In this document: positions 26,637 through 37,285 of the stretch, in pieces
How positions within the stretch are numbered: position 1 is the stretch's first letter
Layout of the letters: each line of letters begins with the position of its first letter
From: SZUA-430 sp034440355
GTDB lineage: Bacteria > Pseudomonadota > Alphaproteobacteria > Micropepsales > Micropepsaceae
Direction of reading: 5' to 3'
DNA: 63,765 nt
Assembly: GCA_034440355.1 (NCBI GenBank)
Contig: JAWXBY010000098.1
Span: forward strand, 1-63,765
Position numbers and translations under genes: made by a program
The notes under the pieces: generated by a model
What the model saw: only the letters and a program-made list of their open reading frames with translations
What the model was told of the DNA's origin: nothing
Database searches by the model: none

Positions 26637-26928
26637 GACCCGCCACAATCGAGGCCCTGGCTCAAAAAAAGCCCTCTTCAAACTTGGCCGGGACTAGGCT
26701 ACAAGTGATTTGTCTCCCGACACGTCCGGAAACAACGCCCGTCAACGGAGCCGCCGTCATCGCGCTGTAGTGCGCAACGGATAAGGCTTGTGACAGGCAA
26801 AATCCCAGCCAGCGCTGAGACTGTTCCGGACGCCCCCATCCCCTTCAGTGCCGTGGTTTCCCTCTGAAACTTGGAACCAAGCGCCTGAGCCTCCCATTAC
26901 CAGTCGATTCACAGAGAGTTATTTTCCA
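26637..26928 (+). promoter_or_regulatory. rho upstream leader region
   Basis: 292 bp without a gene between hemJ and rho. The rho gene is autoregulated through a long leader in other bacteria, so an attenuating leader here would be unsurprising. The last 90 bases are C-rich on the sense strand (for example GACGCCCCCATCCCC at 26830-26844), as expected of a rut-like region. An alternative in-frame ATG at 26848 would add 27 residues to Rho with no family similarity and is rejected. Confidence 0.35.
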
Positions 26929-28203
26929 ATGTCGCTTCAAGAAGTGATGAAGCTCCAAGACCTTAAGAACAAAACGCCGGCCGCACTGCTCGAGCTCGCC
27001 GAAGAACTGAAAATCGAAAACGCCAGTGCGATGCGCAAGCAGGACATGATGTTTGCGATCCTGAAGCAGCTGGCCGAGCAAGACGTCGAAATCACCGGCT
27101 CCGGCGTCGTCGAAGTCTTGTCCGACGGCTTCGGGTTCCTCCGCGCGCCGGAGTCGAACTACCTGCCCGGCCCCGACGACATCTACGTGAGCCCAACTCA
27201 GATCCGCCGCTTTGCGCTGCGCACCGGCGACACCGTCGACGGTCCGATCCGCGGGCCCAAAGACGGCGAACGCTATTTCGCGCTGCTCAAGGTCACGACG
27301 ATCAATTTCGAAGACCCCGAGAAGCAAAAGCACAAGGTCCACTTCGACAACCTGACGCCGCTCTATCCCGATGAGCGCATCAAGCTCGAAATCGCCGACC
27401 CGACGATCAAGGATCGCTCGGCCCGCGTGATGGACATCGTGACGCCGCTCGGCAAAGGCCAGCGCGCGCTGATCGTCGCGCCGCCCCGCACCGGTAAAAC
27501 CGTGCTGCTGCAGAACATCGCGCGCTCGATCGCCGCCAACCATCCCGAATGCTTCCTGATCGTTCTTCTGATCGACGAACGTCCGGAAGAAGTCACCGAC
27601 ATGCAGCGCACCGTGAAGGGCGAGGTCATCTCCTCGACCTTCGACGAACCCGCGTCGCGCCACGTGCAAGTCGCCGAAATGGTGATCGAAAAGGCCAAGC
27701 GCCTGGTCGAGCACAAACGCGACGTCGTCATCCTGCTGGACTCGGTCACCCGTCTCGGCCGCGCCTACAACACCGTCGTCCCGTCATCGGGCAAAGTGTT
27801 GACCGGCGGCGTCGACGCCAACGCGTTGCAGCGTCCCAAGCGCTTCTTCGGCGCCGCGCGCAACATCGAAGAAGGCGGCTCGCTGACCATCATCGCGACG
27901 GCCTTGATCGACACCGGCAGCCGCATGGACGAAGTCATCTTCGAAGAGTTCAAGGGCACCGGTAACTCGGAAATCGTCCTCGACCGCAAGGTCTCCGACA
28001 AGCGCGTCTTCCCGTCGATGGACATTCTCAAGTCCGGCACGCGCAAGGAAGAACTCCTCACCGACAAGGCCACGCTGCAGAAGATGTACGTCCTGCGCCG
28101 CATCCTCAATCCGATGGGCGCAACCGACGCGATCGAATTCCTGCTCGACAAGCTCAAGAGCACGAAGACGAATCAGGAATTCTTCGACGCGATGAACACG
28201 TAA
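26929..28203 (+). CDS. rho: Transcription termination factor Rho
   Basis: 424 residues from ATG 26929 (MSLQEVMKLQDLKNKTPAAL). N-terminal helix bundle, cold-shock-like RNA-binding part with GFGFLRAPESNYLPGPDDIYVS, Walker A APPRTGKTVLLQ, Q-loop/R-loop SVTRLGRAYNTV and the secondary RNA-binding GTGNSEIVLDRK. Normal length with no insert. Origin-proximal position next to hem genes is typical of alphaproteobacteria. Confidence 0.98.
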   Translation: MSLQEVMKLQDLKNKTPAALLELAEELKIENASAMRKQDMMFAILKQLAEQDVEITGSGVVEVLSDGFGFLRAPESNYLPGPDDIYVSPTQIRRFALRTGDTVDGPIRGPKDGERYFALLKVTTINFEDPEKQKHKVHFDNLTPLYPDERIKLEIADPTIKDRSARVMDIVTPLGKGQRALIVAPPRTGKTVLLQNIARSIAANHPECFLIVLLIDERPEEVTDMQRTVKGEVISSTFDEPASRHVQVAEMVIEKAKRLVEHKRDVVILLDSVTRLGRAYNTVVPSSGKVLTGGVDANALQRPKRFFGAARNIEEGGSLTIIATALIDTGSRMDEVIFEEFKGTGNSEIVLDRKVSDKRVFPSMDILKSGTRKEELLTDKATLQKMYVLRRILNPMGATDAIEFLLDKLKSTKTNQEFFDAMNT

Positions 28204-28216
28204 TCGGGCTGAAGCG

Positions 28217-28774
28217 TTGACGACGTTCGAAGGCTACGAACCCGTCACGCTTCAAACACCGACGCTCGCCTTAGAACCGCTGCGTGCCGTCCACGCAGCG
28301 GAAACGTTCGAAGCCCTCTCGAACCCCAGCCACTACACCTACATCCCGCAAAACCCGCCCGCGTCGCTCGAAATCCTTCGTCAACGCTATGAGCGCCTCG
28401 AAGGCCGCCGCTCGCCGAACCGCCGCGAGTTGTGGCTGAACTGGGCAGTCCGCGTGCCAACCGGTGAGATCGCGGGCCTTGTCCAAGCGACAGGCTTTCC
28501 CGACGGCCGCGCCCTCGTGGCCTACGAATTGTTCGAAGCGTTCCAAGGTCGCGGCCTCGCCACGCAAGCCGTGCGCGCCGTCCTTCTCGATCTGCGTGAG
28601 CGCGCGCGTCTGACCTATGCGACGGCGCTCGTCGACACGCGCAATGCAAAGTCGATGGCGCTGCTCGAACGTTTGGGCTTCACCCGCAAGCGCTTCATCA
28701 AGGACGCCGACACGTTCAAAGGCTCGACCAGCGACGAATACGAATACATCCTCGACCTGGCCGCGCTCAGATGA
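28217..28774 (+). CDS. GNAT acetyltransferase, RimJ/RimL type
   Basis: 185 residues beginning with TTG 28217; no ATG lies near the N-terminus. LALEPLRAVHAAETFEAL is the family N-terminal. The acetyl-CoA loop is FEAFQGRGLATQAVRAVL (Q/RxxGxG/A form), and SMALLERLGFTRKR is the usual final helix-strand. Likely N-acetylates a protein or small amine; the substrate cannot be told. Follows rho by 13 bp and overlaps yjbQ (ATGA). Confidence 0.88.
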   Translation: MTTFEGYEPVTLQTPTLALEPLRAVHAAETFEALSNPSHYTYIPQNPPASLEILRQRYERLEGRRSPNRRELWLNWAVRVPTGEIAGLVQATGFPDGRALVAYELFEAFQGRGLATQAVRAVLLDLRERARLTYATALVDTRNAKSMALLERLGFTRKRFIKDADTFKGSTSDEYEYILDLAALR

Positions 28775-29190
28775 AGCTCATCACGACGACACTCAACGTC
28801 AAAACCACAGGCCCCGGCCTGACGAGCATCTCGACCGACGTCACGCGTTGGCTAGGTAAGCACGCGTCAGGTGACGGTCAGCTCACGCTCTTCATCCGCC
28901 ACACTTCGGCCTCGCTGACGATCCAGGAAAACGCCGACCCCGACGTCCTCAAAGACCTCGAGACCTTCATGCGCAAACTCGCGCCGTGGGAGGAAGGCCT
29001 CTACCGCCACAACACTGAGGGCCCCGACGATATGCCGGCCCACATCCGCGCCGCCCTGACCGCGACCTCGATCACAATTCCCGTGATCGGCGGCCGTCCG
29101 GTGCTTGGGCTCTGGCAGGGCATCTACGTTTGGGAGCATCGCGCCGATCCGCAACAACGTGAGGTCGTCGTCCAGCTTCTGACGGCGTGA
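28771..29190 (+). CDS. yjbQ: YjbQ family protein (UPF0047)
   Basis: 139 residues. The family signature with conserved His/Glu is present: FIRHTSASLTIQENADPDVLKDLETFM, YRHNTEGPDDMPAHIRAAL, and LGLWQGIYVWEHR near the end. YjbQ proteins show weak thiamine-phosphate synthase activity in vitro; the true role is unclear. ATGA overlap with the GNAT gene. Confidence 0.95.
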   Translation: MKLITTTLNVKTTGPGLTSISTDVTRWLGKHASGDGQLTLFIRHTSASLTIQENADPDVLKDLETFMRKLAPWEEGLYRHNTEGPDDMPAHIRAALTATSITIPVIGGRPVLGLWQGIYVWEHRADPQQREVVVQLLTA

Positions 29191-29254
29191 CGGCGACGCA
29201 TCGCTTCGGCTAGATTGCGCCGGCTCAAACGGCATCAGGATCACCGGACCACTC

Positions 29255-30115
29255 ATGCGCGCGCTCTGCAAGTATCTCGCAGCTCTCGTTTTCGCCATTC
29301 CGGTCGCGGCGCACGCCGAACCTCTGTCAGAGGAACGTCAGGCCTATCTCGAAGGCGTCTGGAAAGGCATCTCGACCGAGGTCAGCGCCGATAAACTCTG
29401 CTCACAGACTGCGCCACCGACCGGCGTGATGACGTTGTCGATCGAGTTCCTGCGCTCGGGCGGCGTTGCTTTCGCGGACGACGGCGCCGAATCCGCCTCG
29501 CGCGGTCCCATCACCGAACCGGACGAAGAGAACGGCATCGTCGCGCTGACCTTCGGCGGCGACGTCTGGCGCTTCCGCCCGGACGGTCCTGAGGTCATGT
29601 ACCGCGTTCGCACGTCCGCTTCGTTGGGCGGCGGCGTCGACACGATGGTCTTCAAGCGCTGTCAGAAAGCAGCCGACCGCACCGCCATCACCCTTGATGA
29701 CGAAGCGCTCAAATTTCTCGCCGCCGACTTGCCGGGCGACGAAGCCTTCTTCATGGACGACCGCCTCGCCGCCAAAACCGGCGATCGCTGCGCCGTCGAC
29801 GAAACGCAGTATCTGTTCTTCGTCCTGATCGGTCCGTCCGAATTCCGCGTCAGCCGCTGGAACAGTTTTGCCCTCGCCGACAAACTCGCGTCGAAAGCAA
29901 AGGTAAAGCTCCCGCCGCTTGATCCGGTCGCCAATTGGAAAATCGAAAACGCCCGCGTCGACGGCGCCAAGTACGCCTTCCGCATGCGCGACTACGATAA
30001 CGCTGAAGCCGTGCCGGAGACGATCCACGTCGAGGTCAAACCCGACGGCTCGGTCGTCGTCCCGGAATGGCGCCGCACCTACATCCGCTGCACCAAGTTC
30101 CAATCGAGAAGCTAA
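29255..30115 (+). CDS. Unknown secreted protein
   Basis: 286 residues, no family recognised. Sec signal peptide MRALCKYLAALVFAIPVAAHA with cleavage after AHA. The mature protein has four cysteines (DKLCSQ, KRCQKA, DRCAVD, IRCTKF), compatible with two disulfides in the periplasm. Beta-rich composition, with acidic segments. No catalytic motif. It is followed closely by the PQQ sugar dehydrogenase gene, which has its own strong ribosome site. Confidence 0.75.
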   Translation: MRALCKYLAALVFAIPVAAHAEPLSEERQAYLEGVWKGISTEVSADKLCSQTAPPTGVMTLSIEFLRSGGVAFADDGAESASRGPITEPDEENGIVALTFGGDVWRFRPDGPEVMYRVRTSASLGGGVDTMVFKRCQKAADRTAITLDDEALKFLAADLPGDEAFFMDDRLAAKTGDRCAVDETQYLFFVLIGPSEFRVSRWNSFALADKLASKAKVKLPPLDPVANWKIENARVDGAKYAFRMRDYDNAEAVPETIHVEVKPDGSVVVPEWRRTYIRCTKFQSRS

Positions 30116-30171
30116 CGGCGGGGAACCACATTAACCCCGTCGCGTTGAACACCGAACCGGAAGGAGGCGTC

Positions 30172-31293
30172 ATGCGCCCGCTGAAACACGTCACCGCGAC
30201 ACTCGTCATGGCCACTGCCGCCGCAACGGCGTGCACCCAAGCCCAAGGCGAAACCGTCGACACCAAATCCGGCAAAGTCGCCGTCGAAGAATTGGCGTCC
30301 GGCCTCGACCACCCTTGGGGCATGGCCTTCTTGCCCGACGGCCGGTTGCTGGTGACGGAGCGTGACGGCGGTCTGCGCATCTTGGGCACCGACAACAAAC
30401 TGTCGCCGGCGTTGGCAGGTATCCCGGAGGTCAGCGCAAGCGGGCAGGGCGGTCTGCTCGACGTCGCGCTCGATCCTGACTTCGCCGCCAATCGCACGAT
30501 CTATTTCTCTTACGCCGAACCCGGTGGCGCCGGCGCATCGACCGCCTTCGCCCGCGCCACGCTCGGTGAAGGCCGCGTCGAGAATGTCAAAGTCATCTTC
30601 CGCCAAGAACCCAAAGTGTCAGGCAGCGGCCACTATGGCGGCCGCATCGTCTTCGCGCGTGACGGCCACATATTCCTGACGACCGGCGAACGCCAAAAAT
30701 TCGATCCGTCGCAAGACCTGAACAGCCACCTCGGCAAGATCATCCGCCTCAACAGAGACGGCTCGGTCCCGAAGGACAATCCGTTCGTCGGCCGCGCCGG
30801 CGCCAAGCCCGAGATCTGGTCCTACGGTCATCGCAACGTCCAAGGCGCGGCGATCGAACCGTCGACCGGGGTGCTGTGGACGATCGAGTTCGGCCCCAAA
30901 GGCGGCGACGAATTGAACCGTCCGGAAGCCGGCAAGAATTACGGCTGGCCGCTCGTCAGTTGGGGAAGCCACTACGACGGCCGCGACATCCCCGATCCGC
31001 CGACCCGTCCCGACCTCGCCGACGCGGTGAAGTATTGGAATCCGGTGATCTCGCCGTCCGGCATGATCTTCTACACCGGCGCCAAATTCCCGCAGTGGAA
31101 AGACAACCTCCTCATCGGGGGTCTCAGTGCAAAAGCGTTGATCCGCTTGACGATCCAAGGCGGCAAGGTCACCGACGAAGAAAGCATCGACATGGGCGAA
31201 CGCATCCGCGACGTCGAACAAGGCCCCGACGGCTCGATCTATCTCATCACCGACGAATCCGACGGCAAGATCTGGCGGCTTCGTCCGCAGTAA
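30172..31293 (+). CDS. PQQ-dependent aldose sugar dehydrogenase-like protein
   Basis: 373 residues from ATG 30172, chosen because GGAGG sits seven bases upstream and a signal peptide (MRPLKHVTATLVMATAAATAC) follows. A weak lipobox-like ATAC at Cys21 is possible. The six-bladed propeller of the soluble GDH/Asd family shows in LDHPWGMAFLPDGRLLVTER, GQGGLLDVALDPDF, GSGHYGGRIVF (catalytic His region), WSYGHRNVQGAAI and PDGSIYLITDE. Oxidises aldose sugars in the periplasm. The cofactor would have to be made elsewhere, since no pqq gene is here. Confidence 0.93.
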   Translation: MRPLKHVTATLVMATAAATACTQAQGETVDTKSGKVAVEELASGLDHPWGMAFLPDGRLLVTERDGGLRILGTDNKLSPALAGIPEVSASGQGGLLDVALDPDFAANRTIYFSYAEPGGAGASTAFARATLGEGRVENVKVIFRQEPKVSGSGHYGGRIVFARDGHIFLTTGERQKFDPSQDLNSHLGKIIRLNRDGSVPKDNPFVGRAGAKPEIWSYGHRNVQGAAIEPSTGVLWTIEFGPKGGDELNRPEAGKNYGWPLVSWGSHYDGRDIPDPPTRPDLADAVKYWNPVISPSGMIFYTGAKFPQWKDNLLIGGLSAKALIRLTIQGGKVTDEESIDMGERIRDVEQGPDGSIYLITDESDGKIWRLRPQ

Positions 31294-31294
31294 G

Positions 31295-32098
31295 TCACCG
31301 CGCGGTCATTCCGCCGTCGACGACCATCTCCGACCCGGTCATGAACCCTGCATCGTCGGAGGCCAGAAACACGACCGCGTTCGCGATATCGGCGGCGGCG
31401 CCGAACCGCCCCAACGGATGAGCGGCCATCAGGTTGGAACGCACATCGTTCGCGCCGACCCCCATCGCCGCGCCCAAGTCGGCCATGACCTTGTCCCCCA
31501 TCATCGTGTCGATGACGCCGGGATGAAGCGAGTTGACGCGTATCTTGAGCCCAAGCGTCGCGCACTCCAGCGCCGCGCCCTTGCTCATCAACCGCACCGC
31601 GCCTTTCGAAGCGTTGTAGGCGACCGCAAACGGCGAGCCCGTCAAGCCCGCGACCGACGACAAATTGATGATCGACCCGCCGCCGGGCCATTGCGGCGCG
31701 CGCTTGGCGATCGCCGGAATGCACGTCTTCATGCCGAGAAAAACACCGTCGACATTGATCGACTGCATGTGGCGAAATTCGTCCAGCGTCGTCGCCGACA
31801 TCGCCTTCGCGCCGAAGATGCCGGCGTTGTTCATGAGAATGTCGAGCCCGCCGAAACGCGCTTCGGCGGCGGCGACCGCGGCCACCCAAGCCGCCTCGTC
31901 GCGCACGTCGTGATGCACATAGCCCGCGCGCCCGCCGCTCTCGACGATGCGCGCAGCGACCCGTTCGCCTTCGTCGTCGAGCACGTCCGTGATCAGCACG
32001 GCCGCACCGGCATCGGCCAGCGCCACAGCCGACGCGGCGCCGATGCCGCGCGCACCGCCCGTAACCAGTGCGACGCGTCCTGTAAGTTTGCCGGCCAT
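31295..32098 (-). CDS. Short-chain dehydrogenase/reductase
   Basis: 267 residues, classical SDR. Cofactor loop VTGGARGIGAASAVAL with ITDV after the second strand suggests NAD rather than NADP. NNAG, catalytic Ser in INLSSVAG, and Tyr-Lys in YNASKGAV. C-terminal DDAGFMTGSEMVVDGGMTA. It resembles cyclopentanol/hydroxysteroid dehydrogenases; the substrate is unknown. Tail to tail with the sugar dehydrogenase (1 bp gap). Divergent from the HD gene across a dyad. Confidence 0.93.
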   Translation of the reverse strand: MAGKLTGRVALVTGGARGIGAASAVALADAGAAVLITDVLDDEGERVAARIVESGGRAGYVHHDVRDEAAWVAAVAAAEARFGGLDILMNNAGIFGAKAMSATTLDEFRHMQSINVDGVFLGMKTCIPAIAKRAPQWPGGGSIINLSSVAGLTGSPFAVAYNASKGAVRLMSKGAALECATLGLKIRVNSLHPGVIDTMMGDKVMADLGAAMGVGANDVRSNLMAAHPLGRFGAAADIANAVVFLASDDAGFMTGSEMVVDGGMTAR

Positions 32099-32146
32099 AT
32101 TTCGAACCTCCGCGTATTTCCCGACTGTTTCCGTCTTTCAGAACCA

Positions 32147-32168
32147 CGTCAAATCGTGTGATTTGACG
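32147..32168. promoter_or_regulatory. Operator-like dyad between SDR and HD genes
   Basis: CGTCAAATC (32147-32155) and GATTTGACG (32160-32168) are perfect 9-bp inverted arms around the 4-base spacer GTGT. It lies 49 bp before the SDR start and 55 bp before the HD start in the only divergent promoter region here, so one regulator could control both. No regulator gene is adjacent. Confidence 0.6.
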
Positions 32169-32223
32169 ATTGACCCGCGGCACGTCACCCTGCCTGCGAT
32201 GTGAAATTGGGAGTCCGACGAAG

Positions 32224-32835
32224 ATGGACGGGGAATCGCACGCCAAAGATCAAGACCGCGCTAAGTATCACGCGATGATGGACGGCACACAGGACGACTG
32301 GGACATCATCGTCAAGCACGCGGCGCCATTCCAAAAAGATCTACCGAACCGAATTCTTGCCCATCTCAAGTTGCTCAAAGGCGATTGCGGCGGCTTCGCC
32401 GTCGACCGCTTGGAGCATTGCCTCCAAACCGCAACGCGCGCCCACCAAGCCGGTGAAGACGAAGAGTACGTCGTCTGCGCGCTGGTCCACGACATCGGCG
32501 ACACGTTGGGACCGGCCAACCACGCCGACGTCGGCGCCGTCATCGTGAAGCCATACGTGTCGGAGCGAAACCACTGGATCGTCGAAAAGCACGGCATGTT
32601 CCAAGGCTACTACTTCTTCCACTTCTTAGGCCTCGACCGGAACATGCGCGACCAATTCCGCGGCCACCCGCACTTCGAAGCGACAGCTCAATTCTGTCAC
32701 CTCTACGACCAAGTCGCCTTCGACCCGGCGTTCAAGTCGATGCCGCTCGAAGCTTTCGAACCGATGCTCCAACGCGTCTTCATGCGCCCAAAAAATTCGA
32801 TGTACCTCCGCAAACCCGCGCAAGCCGCGGAGTAG
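32224..32835 (+). CDS. HD-domain hydrolase/oxygenase, PhnZ-like
   Basis: 203 residues from ATG 32224. Metal ligands of an HD fold: DRLEHCLQTATRAHQAGED, then LVHDIGD, then NHADVGAVIVKPYV and EKHGMFQGYYF. This spacing with a GHP-containing tail is closer to mixed-valent di-iron PhnZ/MIOX-like HD proteins than to nucleotidases, but no phosphonate genes are nearby. Function is therefore open: hydrolase or oxygenase on a small molecule. Confidence 0.82.
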   Translation: MDGESHAKDQDRAKYHAMMDGTQDDWDIIVKHAAPFQKDLPNRILAHLKLLKGDCGGFAVDRLEHCLQTATRAHQAGEDEEYVVCALVHDIGDTLGPANHADVGAVIVKPYVSERNHWIVEKHGMFQGYYFFHFLGLDRNMRDQFRGHPHFEATAQFCHLYDQVAFDPAFKSMPLEAFEPMLQRVFMRPKNSMYLRKPAQAAE

Positions 32836-33083
32836 TCTGGGAGCGCGGGCGTCCCGCCCGCTCTTCCTGATTCACCTGCGCGTTTTCGATTCAGCTTTAA
32901 CCACGAAGCCTCGAAGCACTCGAAGGCTCACAAAGGTGAACCTGCGCCGTAGGCGCGAACCGATATGAAAGGCGCTGCGCGCCAAGAATCCTTCGTGGAA
33001 CTTCGAGTGCTTCGAGGCTTCGTGGTGAAACCGGCGGTACCCGCGCTGCGCTCTATCAGAACGAGCACGCGGGATGCTCAGAC
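32835..33083. repeat. Nested palindromic repeat element, copy 2 (opposite orientation)
   Basis: Non-coding interval between the HD gene and qor. Inner arms 32900-32925 and 33001-33026 are 26 bp and perfectly complementary, made of iterated CGAAG units. The core holds GCGCCGTAGGCGC (32944-32956) and TGAAAGGCGCTGCGCGCC (32966-32983). On the minus strand these read as the same words, in the same order, as the core of the element at 2996-3258. The border TGCTCAGAC (33075-33083) and GAACGAGC (33059-33066) also match that element's border on the other strand. A separate GC hairpin occupies 32839-32863. Confidence 0.8.
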
Positions 33084-34057
33084 TACGGAATAAGTACCAG
33101 CGACCCCGTCGTCTGGCGGCTCTCGATCGCACGATGCGCCTCAGCCGCTTGCGACAACGGAAAGCTCTTCGGCTCGCTCTTCCGGATCACGCCGCGCGCG
33201 ACGAGATCGAACAGCTCCCCCGCGGCCGCGTCCAATTCCTCCGGCGTCGTCACATAGTGGAACATCGTCGGCCGCGTGAAAAACAGCGACCCCTTCTGCG
33301 CCAGCAGCGCGGGCTCGAACGGCGGCACGGGCCCGCTCGCATTGCCGAAGCTGACGAAGAGGCCCAGCGGCGCCAGCGAGTCGATCGACGCCATGAATGT
33401 GTCGCGCCCGACCGAGTCGTAGACGACGGGCACGCCCTTACCGCCCGTGATCTCGCGCACGCGGGTCGCGATGTTTTCGCGCGACGAAACGATCACGTGA
33501 TGACAGCCCAGCCGCTGCGCCAGCGCGACCTTATTGTCGTTCCCCACGGTGCCGATGACGGTCGCACCAAGAAAGCGCGCCCACTGAATCGCAATCATCC
33601 CGACGCCGCCGGCGGCCGCATGAAACAGGATGGGCTCACCGGCGGCGACCTTGTGCGTCCGCCGCAGCAAAAAATGCGCGGTCAGACCCTTCAGCATCAA
33701 CGACGCCGCGATCTCATCGCTCACGCCATCGGGAATTTTGAATGCCCGGTTGGCGACGACATTGTTCGCCTCGCTGTACGCACCAAGTGGCCCGGTCGCA
33801 TAGACGATGCGATCGCCTTCGCGAAAGCGCGTCACCCCGTCGCCGACCTGTTCGACGACACCGGCTGCTTCCATTCCGATGCCGGAGGGCAGGGGTAATT
33901 TGTAGAGCCCGGTCCGGTGATACGTGTCGATGAAGTTGACGCCGATCGCCGTGTGCCGCACGCGCACTTCGCCGGCCGCCGGCGGCGCGAGCGTCACCTC
34001 CTGAAACGACAACACATCGGGTCCGCCGATCTTCTCGAACCGGATCGCACGCGTCAT
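33083..34057 (-). CDS. qorA: Quinone oxidoreductase (zeta-crystallin type)
   Basis: 324 residues from ATG 34057 (MTRAIRFEKIGGPDVLSFQEV). Medium-chain reductase without the zinc ligands: GVNFIDTYHRTGLYKLPLPSGIGMEAAGVV, NADPH loop HAAAGGVGMIAIQWARFLGA, and YDSVGRDTFMASIDSLAPLG. Reduces quinones with NADPH. A longer in-frame extension to 34531 runs through the next gene and is not used. Confidence 0.95.
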   Translation of the reverse strand: MTRAIRFEKIGGPDVLSFQEVTLAPPAAGEVRVRHTAIGVNFIDTYHRTGLYKLPLPSGIGMEAAGVVEQVGDGVTRFREGDRIVYATGPLGAYSEANNVVANRAFKIPDGVSDEIAASLMLKGLTAHFLLRRTHKVAAGEPILFHAAAGGVGMIAIQWARFLGATVIGTVGNDNKVALAQRLGCHHVIVSSRENIATRVREITGGKGVPVVYDSVGRDTFMASIDSLAPLGLFVSFGNASGPVPPFEPALLAQKGSLFFTRPTMFHYVTTPEELDAAAGELFDLVARGVIRKSEPKSFPLSQAAEAHRAIESRQTTGSLVLIP

Positions 34058-34068
34058 GGGGGCAAGCC

Positions 34069-34767
34069 TCAACTCAGATGGGTTTTGAAAAACTCGGCAG
34101 TGCGCTGGTTGGCAAGATCGGCCGCCGCTTTGTCGTAGTGCTGGCCACCAACGCGCGCGAACGCATGATCCATCCCGGCATAGCGATGCGTCGTCGCGCA
34201 CGGGTGTCCAGTGAGCGCATCGATGATCTGCGTCTGCGCCGCGGGCGGCACGAACTGATCCTTCTCCGCGATATGCAGCAGCAGCGGCTTCTTGATCTTG
34301 TCCTTCTCGTTCAAATACTGATCGATGCTCACGCCGTAATAACCAACCGACGCGTCCACATTTGTCCGAGCAACGGTCAGATAAGCGAGCAGTCCGCCGA
34401 GGCAATAACCGACCGCGCCGATCTTCGGTCCCGCCCCCGGCACGCCGCGCAAATGTGTGACGGCGAGCTGAATGTCCTTCACGCCCGTCTCGACGTTGAA
34501 CTTCTGATAAAGCTCGAACGCTTTCTTCCACTCCGCTTCAGACTTGTCGGTGATCTGGATGTTGGGCTCCAGCCGCCAGAATAAATCCGGCGCCAGCGCA
34601 AAGTATCCCTGCGCCGCAAGACCGTCGCAGATGTCGCGCACGACCTGGTTCACGCCGAAGATCTCTTGGATCACGACGATGCCCGGCCCCTTGTTCGACG
34701 AAGGCTGCGCGAGATAGGCGCCGAACTTTCCGTCCGGGCTGCTGAGCGTAATGTCGGTGCCGGCCAT
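34069..34767 (-). CDS. Dienelactone hydrolase family protein
   Basis: 232 residues. Alpha/beta hydrolase with cysteine nucleophile in GAVGYCLGGLLAYL, Asp in HIAEKDQFVPP and His in AGMDHAFARVG. VIQEIFGVNQVVRD carries the Glu that activates the Cys in carboxymethylenebutenolidase. The substrate is unknown. 11 bp upstream of qorA and 8 bp after the yyaL-type gene, so probably one transcript. Confidence 0.93.
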   Translation of the reverse strand: MAGTDITLSSPDGKFGAYLAQPSSNKGPGIVVIQEIFGVNQVVRDICDGLAAQGYFALAPDLFWRLEPNIQITDKSEAEWKKAFELYQKFNVETGVKDIQLAVTHLRGVPGAGPKIGAVGYCLGGLLAYLTVARTNVDASVGYYGVSIDQYLNEKDKIKKPLLLHIAEKDQFVPPAAQTQIIDALTGHPCATTHRYAGMDHAFARVGGQHYDKAAADLANQRTAEFFKTHLS

Positions 34768-34775
34768 CGTGTCTC

Positions 34776-36842
<2,067 letters not shown>

Positions 36843-36984
36843 GGGGTGGAGCGCTCCCTGAGCGGCGGAAAGGAGTTGCGAAAACCGTGTGCTGCGTCCG
36901 GCTTCGGCTCGCGCTAAGGTCGCGCGTCTTGCCCATCAGGCATTCAAGCGGGCAACATCAAGCGGAAGGCCGAACGTTCGAGTC

Positions 36985-37278
36985 ATGAAAATCACAATTG
37001 AAGTCGATTGTACACCCGCCGAAGCCAGGGCCTACATGGGTCTGCCGGACGTGGAACCCCTGCAAGCGGAAGTCATGGGCGAGATCCAACGCCGCGCCAT
37101 GCAAGCCCTCGCCATGACCGACCCCCAGCAGCTCTTGAAGAACTGGGTGCCATGGGGCGCGCAGGGCATGGAGGCGTTCTCGAACATCATGCGCGCCGCG
37201 ACCGGCACGGCGGGCGGCCGCAGCACCAAGGACGACGACGAACCGCCGGCCTCGTCGCGCCCCAAGGGCCGCAGCTGA
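36985..37278 (+). CDS. Small conserved protein (DUF6489-like)
   Basis: 97 residues from ATG 36985 (MKITIEVDCTPAEARAYMGL). The N-terminal strand-helix with PDVEPLQ and the amphipathic middle (EIQRRAMQALAM ... LLKNWVPWG) match small proteins of this kind that I recall upstream of mnmE in alphaproteobacteria. The C-terminus is charged and probably disordered. Role unknown. Seven bases before mnmE. Confidence 0.7.
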   Translation: MKITIEVDCTPAEARAYMGLPDVEPLQAEVMGEIQRRAMQALAMTDPQQLLKNWVPWGAQGMEAFSNIMRAATGTAGGRSTKDDDEPPASSRPKGRS

Positions 37279-37285
37279 TCGCATC

